In this document: piece by piece, positions 30,634 through 39,147 of the stretch
Position numbering within the stretch: position 1 is the first letter of the stretch
How the letters are laid out: each line of letters starts with the position of its first letter
Source of the DNA: Candidatus Peregrinibacteria bacterium Greene0416_19
GTDB taxonomy: Bacteria; Patescibacteriota; Gracilibacteria; Peribacterales; Peribacteraceae
Direction of reading: 5' to 3'
Assembly (NCBI GenBank): GCA_007375735.1
Contig: VMEW01000011.1
Coordinates: forward strand, 1-47,298
Length of the DNA: 47,298 bases
Translations under genes and position numbers: made by a program
The notes under the pieces: generated by a model
What the model saw: only the letters and a program-made list of their open reading frames with translations
What the model was told of the DNA's origin: nothing
The model's database searches: none

Positions 30634-31245
30634 ATGTCGAAGCGATGGATAGTCCTCCTTGCGGTTCCGGCAGTGCTCTTTGCGTGCAACAAGACAGGAA
30701 CATCACCCACTGCCAATGACACGTCGACGCCGCCTGTGGAGGATGCCATGGTGCTCAAGGGCGAAGCGGACAGCGAGGAGCCCGGTGGAGTGGCGGCCAT
30801 GATGGGGGAAGAAGTAGGACCGGAGACGGATGACGATGGGGGCGCAATGGTGAAGGAGGAACCCGCACCGGCGGATGCCGGTGCCACGTCGCAGGAGGAC
30901 GGCCCGATGATGGAAGCCGGTGCCGACGCGTCGGGCGTGTACCATGCGGATCTGGCCGATTTCTCCTCGTCGGTTTTGACCGACGGGAAGTCGAAGATCC
31001 TCTTCTTCGCCGCCGCGTGGTGCCCCAAGTGCCGCGCTCACGACGTCACGCTGGCCCGGTGGTACCAGACGGAATCCTTCCCCGTGTCGGTCTACAAGAT
31101 TGATTACGACGCGGCGAGCGCACTGAAGGCGACGTACGGCGTCGTGCAGCAGCACACGTTCGTGAAGGTGGACGGGCAGGGGAAGCTGATCAAGAGCGTG
31201 AGCTTCCCGACGGATGAGGGGCTGATGGCGTTCCTCCAGGGCTGA
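30634..31245 (+). CDS. Thioredoxin-fold lipoprotein
   Basis: 203 residues. A lipoprotein signal peptide (WIVLLAVPAVLFAC, lipobox LFAC) precedes a disordered acidic linker (~20-100, rich in Glu, Asp, Gly, Pro, Met). A thioredoxin-like domain follows, with the redox motif WCPKC (~130: KILFFAAAWCPKCRAHD) and VVQQHTFVKVDGQGKL, where a Thr stands at the usual cis-Pro neighbourhood. It lies 15 bp before dipZ. The pairing suggests it receives electrons from, or passes them to, the DipZ membrane domain. Confidence 0.85.
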   Translation: MSKRWIVLLAVPAVLFACNKTGTSPTANDTSTPPVEDAMVLKGEADSEEPGGVAAMMGEEVGPETDDDGGAMVKEEPAPADAGATSQEDGPMMEAGADASGVYHADLADFSSSVLTDGKSKILFFAAAWCPKCRAHDVTLARWYQTESFPVSVYKIDYDAASALKATYGVVQQHTFVKVDGQGKLIKSVSFPTDEGLMAFLQG

Positions 31246-31248
31246 GAC

Positions 31249-31254
31249 TATTCT
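31249..31254 (+). promoter_or_regulatory. -10 box of dipZ (leaderless pattern)
   Basis: TATTCT ends exactly 6 nt before ATG 31261 and overlaps the stop region of the lipoprotein gene. Confidence 0.55.
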
Positions 31255-31260
31255 CTGCGC

Positions 31261-33120
31261 ATGATGTCTACATTCGGTCTTGTCGTGACTCTCTTCGGCG
31301 CCGGCCTTCTCACGATCCTTCTGCCCTGCATCCTGCCGCTCATCCCCATCGTGCTCGGGGTGAGCATCGCGGGGCGGAGCCGGTTGCGGCCGCTCCTCAC
31401 CATCGCGGGGATGCTGGTGAGCTTCGTGGGATTCACGTTCCTGCTGCTCGTCGTTCTCAACCAGTTCGTCGCGCTCGCGGACTACATCCGCATCGCCACG
31501 TTCTACGCGCTCGTCCTCTTCGGCTTGGGGTTCCTCACCCACGACCGGGCGGCGCAGTATGCGGGTGCGGTCCTGGGGGCATTTTTCTTCTGGGGGAAGG
31601 GCCTGGAATCCGTCATCATCGCGGCCGTCCTCGGGGTTCTGGCCATGGAGATCGGCGGCCGGATCGCCACGCGCATCCAGCAGTGGGGTACCGACATCCA
31701 GCAATCGGCTACGCAGGCGCTCGGCAGGGAGAATCCGCTGGCCGCCTTCATCATCGGCCTCACGCTCGGACTCGTGTGGGTGCCCTGCGCCGGGCCTGCC
31801 CTCGGCTTCGCCTTCGCGCTCGTGCGGGATGAGCCGGGGGTGCGTGCCGCATTGCTCCTGGGCGCGTACGGCCTGGGGACAGCCGTGCCGCTCCTCCTGA
31901 TCGGCTACGGTGGGCAAGCGGCGGTGCACTCCGTGCGTGCTCTCAGCCGCTTCACCGGCATCGTGAAGCAGGTGGCCGGCGTCCTGCTCATCGTCACCGC
32001 CGTGAGCCTCCAGTACCGGTTCTTCGAGAAATTCCAGGTGTGGTTGCTCGATCACACGAATTTCGGGGATCTGGGGACGCGGTTGGAGGAGAGGTTATTT
32101 GGTGACCAATTTGGCAATGAGCCGCGGGTAGAAAACCCGCCCTCGGGCAATAATTTTTCTTCTGCTTCCATGAATCTCCCAAAACTCCCCAAGCTCGTCC
32201 GCGCCCCCGAATTCACCGGCCTCGGGCCATGGCACAATAGCGAGCCATTCACGTTGGCATCGCTCAAAGGGAAGGTCGTCCTCGTCGACTTCTGGACCTA
32301 CAGCTGCATCAATTGCATCCGGACGCTGCCGTACATGGAGGGCTACTGGGACAAATTTAAGGATACGGGGAGGTTCGTCCTGATCGGCGTGCACTCACCG
32401 GAGTTCGTGTTCGAGAAGGATCAGGGCAACGTGAGAGACGCCATCAAGCGGCACGGGCTCACCTACCCGGTGGCGCAGGATAACGACTTCGGCACGTGGA
32501 GAGCCTTTGCCAACCGCTACTGGCCGGCCAAGTACCTGATCGATGCGGAGGGCACCATCCGGTACACGCACTTCGGGGAGGGGGCGTATGAGGAGACGGA
32601 TCTGGCGATACAGAGTTTGTTGCAGGAAATTGGAATAACCATCACCACCGATAGCGCGGGTATTCCACCCGCGTTATCTACCCGCGGTTCCGAGGAACGC
32701 CGTGATCAAACGCCGGAGATCTATTTGGGCGAGCGAAGCTGGCCGTCGCTCGGGAATGCGCAATTTGAACCGTCGGACATCGTCGTCGACTACGTGGCTC
32801 CCGCGTCGATGCAGCTGCACAAGTACTACCTGGTCGGGAAGTGGCAGCTCATGGATGGCGAGCGGCAGGTCTTACGGAGCGATGAGGGCGAGATCCGGAT
32901 GAAGTTCCTAGGATCGGAGATCAACCTGGTGATGGGTCTGGACGATGGTGCGAAGCCCGGCTCGGCGGAGGTGTTCATCGATGGGGAGAAGGTGACGTCA
33001 CTCACGCTCGACGGCGACAAGCTCTTCACCCTCTTCAAGGGGGAATACGGCGAGCATGAGATAGTGCTGAAGATCCGGGGGAAGGGAGTGGAGGGGTACG
33101 CGTTTACGTTCGGGGGATAG
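31261..33120 (+). CDS. dipZ: DipZ-like thiol-disulfide protein (CcdA + thioredoxin + C-terminal domain)
   Basis: 619 residues. The CcdA/DsbD-type membrane domain (1-~265) has paired reactive Cys in LLPCILPLIPIVLG and VWVPCAGPALGFAFAL. A thioredoxin-like domain (~310-460) follows: FTLASLKGKVVLVDFWTYSCINCIRTLPYMEGYW, with the CINC redox motif typical of DipZ. The C-terminal beta-rich domain (~490-619, HKYYLVGKWQLMDGERQV...EVFIDGEKVTSLTLDG) is also DipZ-like. It carries electrons across the membrane to external thiols. Two palindromic inserts sit exactly at the two domain linkers: NEPRVENPPSGNN (~288-300) and DSAGIPPALSTRGSEER (~465-481). Confidence 0.93.
   Translation: MMSTFGLVVTLFGAGLLTILLPCILPLIPIVLGVSIAGRSRLRPLLTIAGMLVSFVGFTFLLLVVLNQFVALADYIRIATFYALVLFGLGFLTHDRAAQYAGAVLGAFFFWGKGLESVIIAAVLGVLAMEIGGRIATRIQQWGTDIQQSATQALGRENPLAAFIIGLTLGLVWVPCAGPALGFAFALVRDEPGVRAALLLGAYGLGTAVPLLLIGYGGQAAVHSVRALSRFTGIVKQVAGVLLIVTAVSLQYRFFEKFQVWLLDHTNFGDLGTRLEERLFGDQFGNEPRVENPPSGNNFSSASMNLPKLPKLVRAPEFTGLGPWHNSEPFTLASLKGKVVLVDFWTYSCINCIRTLPYMEGYWDKFKDTGRFVLIGVHSPEFVFEKDQGNVRDAIKRHGLTYPVAQDNDFGTWRAFANRYWPAKYLIDAEGTIRYTHFGEGAYEETDLAIQSLLQEIGITITTDSAGIPPALSTRGSEERRDQTPEIYLGERSWPSLGNAQFEPSDIVVDYVAPASMQLHKYYLVGKWQLMDGERQVLRSDEGEIRMKFLGSEINLVMGLDDGAKPGSAEVFIDGEKVTSLTLDGDKLFTLFKGEYGEHEIVLKIRGKGVEGYAFTFGG
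32113..32151. repeat. In-frame palindromic insert, first DipZ linker
   Basis: The CCGCGGG-family repeat (32122-32147) is bracketed by GGCAAT at 32113-32118 and 32146-32151, offset 33 bp (11 codons). It differs by one base from the copy at 1647-1672. Confidence 0.8.
32651..32701. repeat. In-frame palindromic insert, second DipZ linker
   Basis: GATAGCGCGGGTATTCCACC and its continuation form a CGCGGGT/ACCCGCG hairpin with outer GATA/TATC pairs (32651-32679). A GCGGTTCC/GGAACGC hairpin follows. Confidence 0.75.
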
Positions 33121-33150
33121 GGTCTTGCCGCCCTTTCACGATGCAGACCA

Positions 33151-33178
33151 TTGTACAAATGAAAGATGATTGTACAAT
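33151..33178 (+). promoter_or_regulatory. Promoter with paired TTGTACAA palindromes
   Basis: TTGTAC (33151-33156), 16-bp spacer, TACAAT (33173-33178). Each box lies inside a TTGTACAA palindrome, giving two operator-like sites 20 bp apart, about two helical turns. It drives the leader and gene at 33359. Confidence 0.6.
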
Positions 33179-33182
33179 CGAT

Positions 33183-33358
33183 GGTCCAGACCGCTGGTCT
33201 GGCTAGGTTCTTTCGCTACACCGAGTGCAACGGAGGCGCCCGGTGCCTCCTGCGTTGATCTTTACGAGATCAGAGCGGGAGGCACATCGGCGTGCCTCCG
33301 AACGACCCTCCCTCATGGGGCGGCCTCAATGGTGGCCGATACCTCAAAGGAGAGAACC
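33183..33358 (+). promoter_or_regulatory. Hairpin-rich 5' leader (candidate structured RNA)
   Basis: ~175 nt between promoter and start codon. Successive hairpins: CCAGACC/GGTCTGG (33183-33200), CAAC+GGAGGC/GCCTCC+GTTG, GATCT/AGATC, GGAGGCAC/GTGCCTCC, and GGCC/GGCC near the end. The two GGAGGC/GCCTCC hairpins can exchange arms. AAAGGAGAG follows as Shine-Dalgarno. No match to a known riboswitch class is recognised. Confidence 0.5.
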
Positions 33359-34165
33359 ATGACCGCGTTGCATCCGTTTTTTTCCGTTGGAAGTTTGTAC
33401 GATCTCGGCACGAGAGAGAGCGTATGGTCCGATGCGGGCGTCCATACCATGCGCGAGTTTTTCATGGGGCTCTACCGACGGCGATGGGCCGACCGGTACC
33501 GGTCCGACAACCCGCCCACGGAGGTGCCGGACCTGGGCTTCAGTCCCAACGTCAATGCCTTGCTACACCGAAGTGCTCTGGAGAGGCCACCCGATGTTCA
33601 CGGTGCATCTCCCCCTCTGCCCGGCGTCCCGCACCTGGTCATTCTGGATATGCAGGATGCGGCGACGGTGGCCATCGGGCGTCCCGCGTTGGTTCGTTGC
33701 TCGGAGCTGGACAACCCGAACCGGTCCGATGCGTCGTGTTTCCGGCTCCAGGTCGATTTCGCCCCGTGGGGGCCGGCGGCGTACCATGCTCCGGTCAAGG
33801 TGCTGGTCATCACCCACGAGATGCTAGAGGTGCTGGAGGGGTGTCGTCTGGACAGCGCCGTCTGGTCGCCGCTGCAGGGCACGACCGTCCCGGGCATGGA
33901 GGTAGGCACGCGCGTGCGCGACCAGAGTGAGGCGCTGTTGCGGATCCTGGACCCGCGCGTGATCGAACCCAGTGATGAGGATGGGGAGGGGAGCTTGGAT
34001 CGCGCATCGAAACTGTGCACCCTGCTCTCGTTGGCGCCCGGCCTCGCGGGCAGCACGGATGCAGCCGGACAGTTCCTGGTTGCAATGGATTTTGGGAGAC
34101 CGTGCCCGCCCATGGACGCACACACGGTCATCGCCGTGTGCGTGGGGCCTCCCCGCAATGGGTGA
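33359..34165 (+). CDS. Hypothetical protein behind a structured leader
   Basis: 268 residues from MTALHPFFSVGSLYDLG; AAAGGAGAG lies just upstream. The longer frame would cover the leader hairpins and is rejected. There is no signal peptide or membrane helix. Parts look like an alpha/beta or beta-rich fold (VPHLVILDMQDAATVAIGRPALVRCSE, CFRLQVDFAPWGPAAYHAPVKVLVITHEMLEVLEG), with a Tyr/Arg-rich stretch FFMGLYRRRWADRYRSDNPP early on. Family not recognised. An intrinsic terminator 28 bp downstream makes it a single-gene transcript with an operator-like promoter, so its expression is probably regulated. Confidence 0.65.
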   Translation: MTALHPFFSVGSLYDLGTRESVWSDAGVHTMREFFMGLYRRRWADRYRSDNPPTEVPDLGFSPNVNALLHRSALERPPDVHGASPPLPGVPHLVILDMQDAATVAIGRPALVRCSELDNPNRSDASCFRLQVDFAPWGPAAYHAPVKVLVITHEMLEVLEGCRLDSAVWSPLQGTTVPGMEVGTRVRDQSEALLRILDPRVIEPSDEDGEGSLDRASKLCTLLSLAPGLAGSTDAAGQFLVAMDFGRPCPPMDAHTVIAVCVGPPRNG

Positions 34166-34192
34166 GCCTCGGTCACGAAGGAAACAACCTAT

Positions 34193-34216
34193 CCCCGGCG
34201 CAAGCCGGGGATTTTT
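34193..34216 (+). terminator. Rho-independent terminator
   Basis: A seven-pair stem CCCCGGC/GCCGGGG with loop GCAA is followed by ATTTTT. Confidence 0.9.
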
Positions 34217-34293
34217 CATGTGCCTGCAATGGGGGAATAGAGGGGAATGCATGCACGTCCGCGCCTGATGGCAATACGTTCTTGCACAATGAT

Positions 34294-37200
34294 ATGAAAA
34301 TAGAACAATATCTCTCTCCCATGCCTCCAGCAGAAGATCCCCGCGCACTTGATACCAAGGCACTTGCAGCATTGAAAGATCGTTTGCAGCATATGAAGAG
34401 AGTCGCGGAAGCGACGCCAAAAGGCAGCAACAGGGATAGGAAAAAATTACTGAGGCAGCGCGAAGAACTGGGGCCATTCACCACTGAGAAGGAAGAGGAG
34501 CTGCGCGTCGCGACGGCAATACTGCGCGTGCGGCATGACGCACGGGAACTATGCGGGCAGGTGCTTCGACCGGCCCCCCGGCGTTCCCCGGTCGTGCACC
34601 AGACTCCCAAGATTCTGGAGGAGGCGACGTTCGGTTCAGCGCAGGAGTGCCTGCTGCGTTCGACAGAGGAGATTCGTGAAGTGTGGGAGCGGGGGTTCAT
34701 GCGGATGCGGAACGTGGTGGAAGCCGCTGGCGTCCCGGATGGGGAGTCAGGCAACATCTGGAATGGTCTCATGGAGATGCACCGTCATGTATTCTGGTTG
34801 CCTTGGGGCACAGGTGAGATACGGCTGAAGCAGGATCAGACGAATCTGCCGATCATCTTCACCATCGACCCGCTGGACGCGGAACTCGGCGGCGGCAGGT
34901 GGGGCATCAGCACGCGCTTGGACACGACCGGACTCAACGCGCACGCCGCGCAGCAGCACACCGTGACGGACGAGTGGGCGGGCATCGGCATGCTCAAGGC
35001 ACACGCCCACCATTTGACGACCAACATGAGACTGGCCGAGACGCGTCAATACACCACCGTGGAACAGATGGAATCTCCGGCGGCCAGGCAGCTCCAGCGC
35101 GAAATAGGCTCCGATGCGTGCGTAGCCTACATGCACGCACTTCATCTCTGCTCGAGCGGGCGGCTCTTCCCGGCGCTCAAGCGCATCCTGCAGGAAGAGA
35201 CCATCACCCTGCGCGACAAGTTGCTGTGGTTCGTCACGAGGGACACGTTCCTGGAGCGTGCACGGGAACTCGATAGGTTCTTCGTGGATGCGCCGCCGCT
35301 CTCGCCGCAGGAAGCGGATGAGCGGCTCGGGTCCTACGCCTGGGGGCTTGCGTTTCAGTTGAGAGCGAATCTTGAGAACGGTGGCGAGCCTTTCAACCGT
35401 GTCGGCACCTATGACCGGGCCTGGTGCATTCCTGTCTATGACAAAGACACAGCCCCGCAGCGCTACCGGCGGATGTTCCATCCGGTTCAGGAGAATAGAG
35501 ATGTCGGGCAGCAGAGCGAGACCCCTATAGAGGACTCCGCGGGCGAGAGAGCCCTGCGCTACTGGGCGGAGGCAAGGAAGACCGCCCGTGCCATTGCCAT
35601 GGGAATGCAACCGGCAGGGCTTCCATTGCCAGTTGCGGAGATCAGAGGCGAACTGGTCAAGGACAAGGATGGTCTGGGCATGCGCGTTCTGGAGGTGGTG
35701 AGCCTTCTGGATCGTTGGGTCCGCGAGGTATCCGAAACCGGGTTCGTCCCAAGTTACGCGCGGGCGCTCGGGGACGAGGCAACGGCAGCAGATCTGGCAA
35801 CCGTCCGCGACGGGTTGCGAGACCTGGTCGGGCGGCTCCAGATGCAGCCCTTCTACGATCATCGCATCGAGCATCTTGAGTCCGGTGCCGATGAACTCCT
35901 CCTCGTCACCGCCATGGCGGCCCGTCACGCGGGCGCCGCACTCGCGGCCCTGGCCGGTCCAGCCGCATTGCCGGATGCCAGCGGTACCCGCTTGAGTATT
36001 TCTCTGCTCCATACGCTCCTGCGTGATACGCATGCGCCGAGCCTGGCACAGCAGGCGGATTTGCTCTGCGGACGTTGCTGTGGACTTCAAATGCCTGAAC
36101 CGGAGAACCCTGCTCACGACATCATTCATGCCATCGGCGGCTTGCATGAGTGTCAGGAGATCGAGCAGATCGCGCGGGCGCTCCGGACGTTTCTCCCATC
36201 TTCTCGCGGCGAGACAGCCCGTGCTTTCAGGAATGTACTGGGAGCCCGGCATGCCTTCACGTATGTGCTCGGGCGTCGCGAGCAAGGCACGCACTCAGAA
36301 CTGCTCATTTCCGTGGACCCCTCCCAACACGCAACCCGCGTGCTGAGCGCGTTGCCGTACGCCAAGATCGAACGGGCGTCCTCATGGTATCGTCTCAGAG
36401 AACCTCCCTTGGTCCTCGATCCAGCCCCCGCAGCGGCCATCGATGCGACTGGTGCCGTCTACGGGCTTGGCTTCGTGATGTACAAGGAGCGGAAAAGGCA
36501 AGGATTGACCATCCTTGGCGGCCCCGGCCCGCAGCACCAGTCCCTGATTCCCCCCCTGGCGGCCGGGGATCGGCAGACGGACCTCCAGACCATCCGCAAC
36601 GCGACGCCCGTTCTCCTCCAGCAACAATTGAGAGACATACAGGTCATTTGTCCGGACATCCCCTGTGATGTATTGGGCAAAACGATCTTCGTGGAATTCG
36701 GGAATTCCTTGTACGCGCGTTGCCAATCCGCGGATCTTGCTTCCCGATACGGCACGTCCGTCGAAGTCAGTGTCTTCCCCCACGAACAGGGATGGCTGAC
36801 GGTGAAGTTGCCGACCATCGCCGATCTGGAGAGGGACTATTTCAGCGGGAAACGATCGCAGGAGCCGTTCTTCCCGCTCCCTCCTGCCACCGTGCGGCGA
36901 GGGCCGCGACCCCCGCGCGAGTGCGGGGGCGGGGGCGGGGGTGGGGAAGAACTCGATCAGCCGCGCCGGATGCGTGCCGTCCGCGATGCGCTCCTCCGCA
37001 ACCGCGACAGGGGATTGCACCCCTCCTACGCGTGGGATCCGGGCGGGGAGGTGGACGTGCCGCAGGATCGGCCCGATCAGTTCAACTACAGCCAAACGGA
37101 GGAGGGGCACTGGACCATCATCACCCTGAGGGATCAGCAGAGGCAGATCTTCGTGAGCGACATGCCGGACCGGACGTACGTGCTGCCGCGGGTCGAGGAG

Positions 37201-37692
37201 CTGTCCTTCTACACCAGGCCCGGCGCGCTCACGCCTCAGCAGCTGCAGGAGCACGGAGCCAAGCAGATTTTCTACCACTCCCCCGAGCAGTTCGAGGCGT
37301 CTCTCATGCAGGCCCTGCTGGCGCCCGCATGGACCCGCATTGATGCCGGATCCGTGGAAGGATTGATACAGGCGCAGGGTGATTGGGTTCGGGGGCGTTT
37401 GATGGGGCTCATAGGTCATGTGAATGCCCAACCGGACCGCAAGATGCCGGTGACGCTGGAGACGCTGAAATTCGGGGCGCTCCGCGCGCATGTCGAATCT
37501 GGTAAAGCGCCGGGGGAGACGTACTGCGGGCACACGATTGTGGCGGAGCTTGCGCGTGGAGCCGGCTACGAGGATCCGTTGACCTACCTCACGCTTCGGG
37601 ATTTCTTCGATGAGCTCATGAGCCAGCTCAATAAGAACGAGACGGGGGAGAGGCATCCGGCATCCGCAGCAATTGACGAGACCGAGGAGTAG
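34294..37692 (+). CDS. Giant cytoplasmic orphan protein (1132 aa)
   Basis: 1132 residues from MKIEQYLSPMPPAEDP; the open frame upstream crosses a terminator and is rejected. There is no signal peptide or membrane helix. A charged helical start (~20-60, KALAALKDRLQHMKRV, RDRKKLLRQREEL) leads to a long, mainly helical body (to ~690). A mixed region follows (~700-860, LLISVDPSQHATRVLSALPYAK, GLGFVMYKERKRQGLTILGG). A Gly/Pro linker lies at ~875-890, encoded by a palindrome. A separate C-terminal module (~915-1115) has EEGHWTIITLRDQQRQIFVSDMPDRTYVLPR and GETYCGHTIVAELARGAGYEDPLTYLTLRDFFDEL. Not recognised. The module layout suggests a multidomain regulator or enzyme, but no catalytic motif is evident. 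Confidence 0.75.
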   Translation: MKIEQYLSPMPPAEDPRALDTKALAALKDRLQHMKRVAEATPKGSNRDRKKLLRQREELGPFTTEKEEELRVATAILRVRHDARELCGQVLRPAPRRSPVVHQTPKILEEATFGSAQECLLRSTEEIREVWERGFMRMRNVVEAAGVPDGESGNIWNGLMEMHRHVFWLPWGTGEIRLKQDQTNLPIIFTIDPLDAELGGGRWGISTRLDTTGLNAHAAQQHTVTDEWAGIGMLKAHAHHLTTNMRLAETRQYTTVEQMESPAARQLQREIGSDACVAYMHALHLCSSGRLFPALKRILQEETITLRDKLLWFVTRDTFLERARELDRFFVDAPPLSPQEADERLGSYAWGLAFQLRANLENGGEPFNRVGTYDRAWCIPVYDKDTAPQRYRRMFHPVQENRDVGQQSETPIEDSAGERALRYWAEARKTARAIAMGMQPAGLPLPVAEIRGELVKDKDGLGMRVLEVVSLLDRWVREVSETGFVPSYARALGDEATAADLATVRDGLRDLVGRLQMQPFYDHRIEHLESGADELLLVTAMAARHAGAALAALAGPAALPDASGTRLSISLLHTLLRDTHAPSLAQQADLLCGRCCGLQMPEPENPAHDIIHAIGGLHECQEIEQIARALRTFLPSSRGETARAFRNVLGARHAFTYVLGRREQGTHSELLISVDPSQHATRVLSALPYAKIERASSWYRLREPPLVLDPAPAAAIDATGAVYGLGFVMYKERKRQGLTILGGPGPQHQSLIPPLAAGDRQTDLQTIRNATPVLLQQQLRDIQVICPDIPCDVLGKTIFVEFGNSLYARCQSADLASRYGTSVEVSVFPHEQGWLTVKLPTIADLERDYFSGKRSQEPFFPLPPATVRRGPRPPRECGGGGGGGEELDQPRRMRAVRDALLRNRDRGLHPSYAWDPGGEVDVPQDRPDQFNYSQTEEGHWTIITLRDQQRQIFVSDMPDRTYVLPRVEELSFYTRPGALTPQQLQEHGAKQIFYHSPEQFEASLMQALLAPAWTRIDAGSVEGLIQAQGDWVRGRLMGLIGHVNAQPDRKMPVTLETLKFGALRAHVESGKAPGETYCGHTIVAELARGAGYEDPLTYLTLRDFFDELMSQLNKNETGERHPASAAIDETEE
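36910..36929. repeat. In-frame hairpin at the linker of the giant protein
   Basis: CCCCCGC (36910-36916) and GCGGGGG (36923-36929) form a hairpin followed by GGGGGC runs. It encodes PRPPRECGGGGGG between the body and the C-terminal module. Confidence 0.6.
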
Positions 37693-37731
37693 ATGTTTCA
37701 TCCTCGGACTCATCGGTAGAACGGAAAACCA

Positions 37732-39099
37732 TCAGTTCACCATCACCGGCTCCTCCGCCATCTTCATCTTCCGCTGCGCGAGCGCGGCGAGGTTGGCACT
37801 CGTGATGTCGAGGCCGTTGGCGGCGGGGGCGGGTTCCGCGAGGGCGTAGGCCACCGCGCCGTGTTCCCCGGCGTCGAGCCCTTCCAGCTCCTCCACAGCG
37901 GAGACGCGGATGCCTGCGACCGCCTTCAGCACGCCCCATGCGACCGCTCCGCCGACACAGACGAATGCCCCGACGGCCAGGACGCCGACCGCCTGGATGC
38001 CGAGCAGAGAGAAGCCGCCCCCGTAGAAGAGGCCGTTCACCGTCGAGAGGGAGCCCGCGGTGGTCGCGAAGAGTCCGTACGCGAGCGTTCCCCAGATGCC
38101 GTTCACGAGGTGCACCGAGAGCGCGCCGACCGGGTCGTCGATGCGGAGCTTGTCCCAGGCAAAGACGGCGAGGATAGCTATGACCCCGGCGACGGCGCCG
38201 ATGGCGAGCGCGCCGCCGGCCGATACCGCGTCAGTGGGGGCAGTGATGGCGACGAGCCCCGCGAGCGTGCCGTTCACGATCATGCCGAGGTCAGGCTTCT
38301 TCTGTATGAGCCACGAGGTCAGCATGCCCGTGAGCGTGGCCGCCGCCGCCGCGAGGTTCGTCGTCAGCGCGATGTGCGCGATCGCGCGGCCGTCGGCCGC
38401 CATGGTGCTGCCCGGATTGAACCCGAACCACCCCAGCCACAAAATCAGGCCGCCGAGCGTGAGCGAGGTGGCGTTGTGCGGCGCGATGGCATTCACTTTG
38501 CCGTCCTTCCCGTACTTTCCGATGCGCGGCCCGAGGAAGAGGATCCCCATCAATGCCGCCCATCCGCCGATCGAGTGCACCACCGTGGAGCCTGCGAAAT
38601 CGTGGAAGCCGAGCTTGCTGAGCCAGCCGCCGCCCCAGATCCAGTGCCCCGCGACGGGGTAGAGGAGGGCGGTCAGCACCACAGTGAAGATGAGGAAAGA
38701 CGAGAATTTGATGCGCTCCGCCACCGCGCCCGAAACGATTGTCGCCGCGGTGCCGGCGAACACCAGTTGGAAGAAGAACTTGGCCGCCATGGGGACCACC
38801 GTCCAGTCGAGGGAAGAGAAGGACGAGGACCCGTTGATAAGGGATGGCATGAAGCCGGTGAGGCCGATCAGGTCCGTTCCATTGCCGAACATCAGGCCGA
38901 AGCCGACCGCGAAGAAGGCGATGGTGGAGACGGCGAAGACCACGTAGTTCTTCGCCAGGATGTTCACGCAGTTCTTGGCCCGGCAGAGGCCGGACTCCAC
39001 GAGCGCGAAGCCCGCGTTCATCCAGAAGACGAGGAAAGCGGTCAGCATGACCCAGACGGTGTCGAGGTGGACCTTGAGGAGGTCGAGCGTGAGTTCCAT
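37732..39099 (-). CDS. amt: Ammonium transporter
   Basis: 455 residues with eleven membrane helices. Amt/AmtB/Rh channels conduct ammonium. The family signatures are AGFALVESGLCRAKNCVNILAKN (~30-52), FHDFAGSTVVHSIGGWAALMG with the selectivity Asp and first pore His, HNATSLTLGGLILWLGWFGFNPGS, and VHLVNGIWGTLAYGLF with the second pore His. The C-terminal tail (~395-455) is cytoplasmic; in relatives this region binds PII, which is not encoded in this window. The gene lies 48 bp after glnA, behind an AT-rich GGGAATTGAAAATGGA repeat also found before glnA. Confidence 0.96.
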   Translation of the reverse strand: MELTLDLLKVHLDTVWVMLTAFLVFWMNAGFALVESGLCRAKNCVNILAKNYVVFAVSTIAFFAVGFGLMFGNGTDLIGLTGFMPSLINGSSSFSSLDWTVVPMAAKFFFQLVFAGTAATIVSGAVAERIKFSSFLIFTVVLTALLYPVAGHWIWGGGWLSKLGFHDFAGSTVVHSIGGWAALMGILFLGPRIGKYGKDGKVNAIAPHNATSLTLGGLILWLGWFGFNPGSTMAADGRAIAHIALTTNLAAAAATLTGMLTSWLIQKKPDLGMIVNGTLAGLVAITAPTDAVSAGGALAIGAVAGVIAILAVFAWDKLRIDDPVGALSVHLVNGIWGTLAYGLFATTAGSLSTVNGLFYGGGFSLLGIQAVGVLAVGAFVCVGGAVAWGVLKAVAGIRVSAVEELEGLDAGEHGAVAYALAEPAPAANGLDITSANLAALAQRKMKMAEEPVMVN

Positions 39100-39114
39100 G
39101 GGGTTTGGGGAATT

Positions 39115-39130
39115 GGGAATTGAAAATGGA
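39115..39130. repeat. Shared 16-bp motif before amt
   Basis: GGGAATTGAAAATGGA, identical to 40645-40660. It lies 15 nt upstream of the amt start on the minus strand. Confidence 0.7.
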
Positions 39131-39147
39131 AAATTGAAAATTCCTTC

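Noticed and set aside
30703..32055. 450-codon minus-strand ORF across the lipoprotein and dipZ
   Set aside because: It is a His/Arg/Glu-rich shadow antisense to two proteins with clear motifs.
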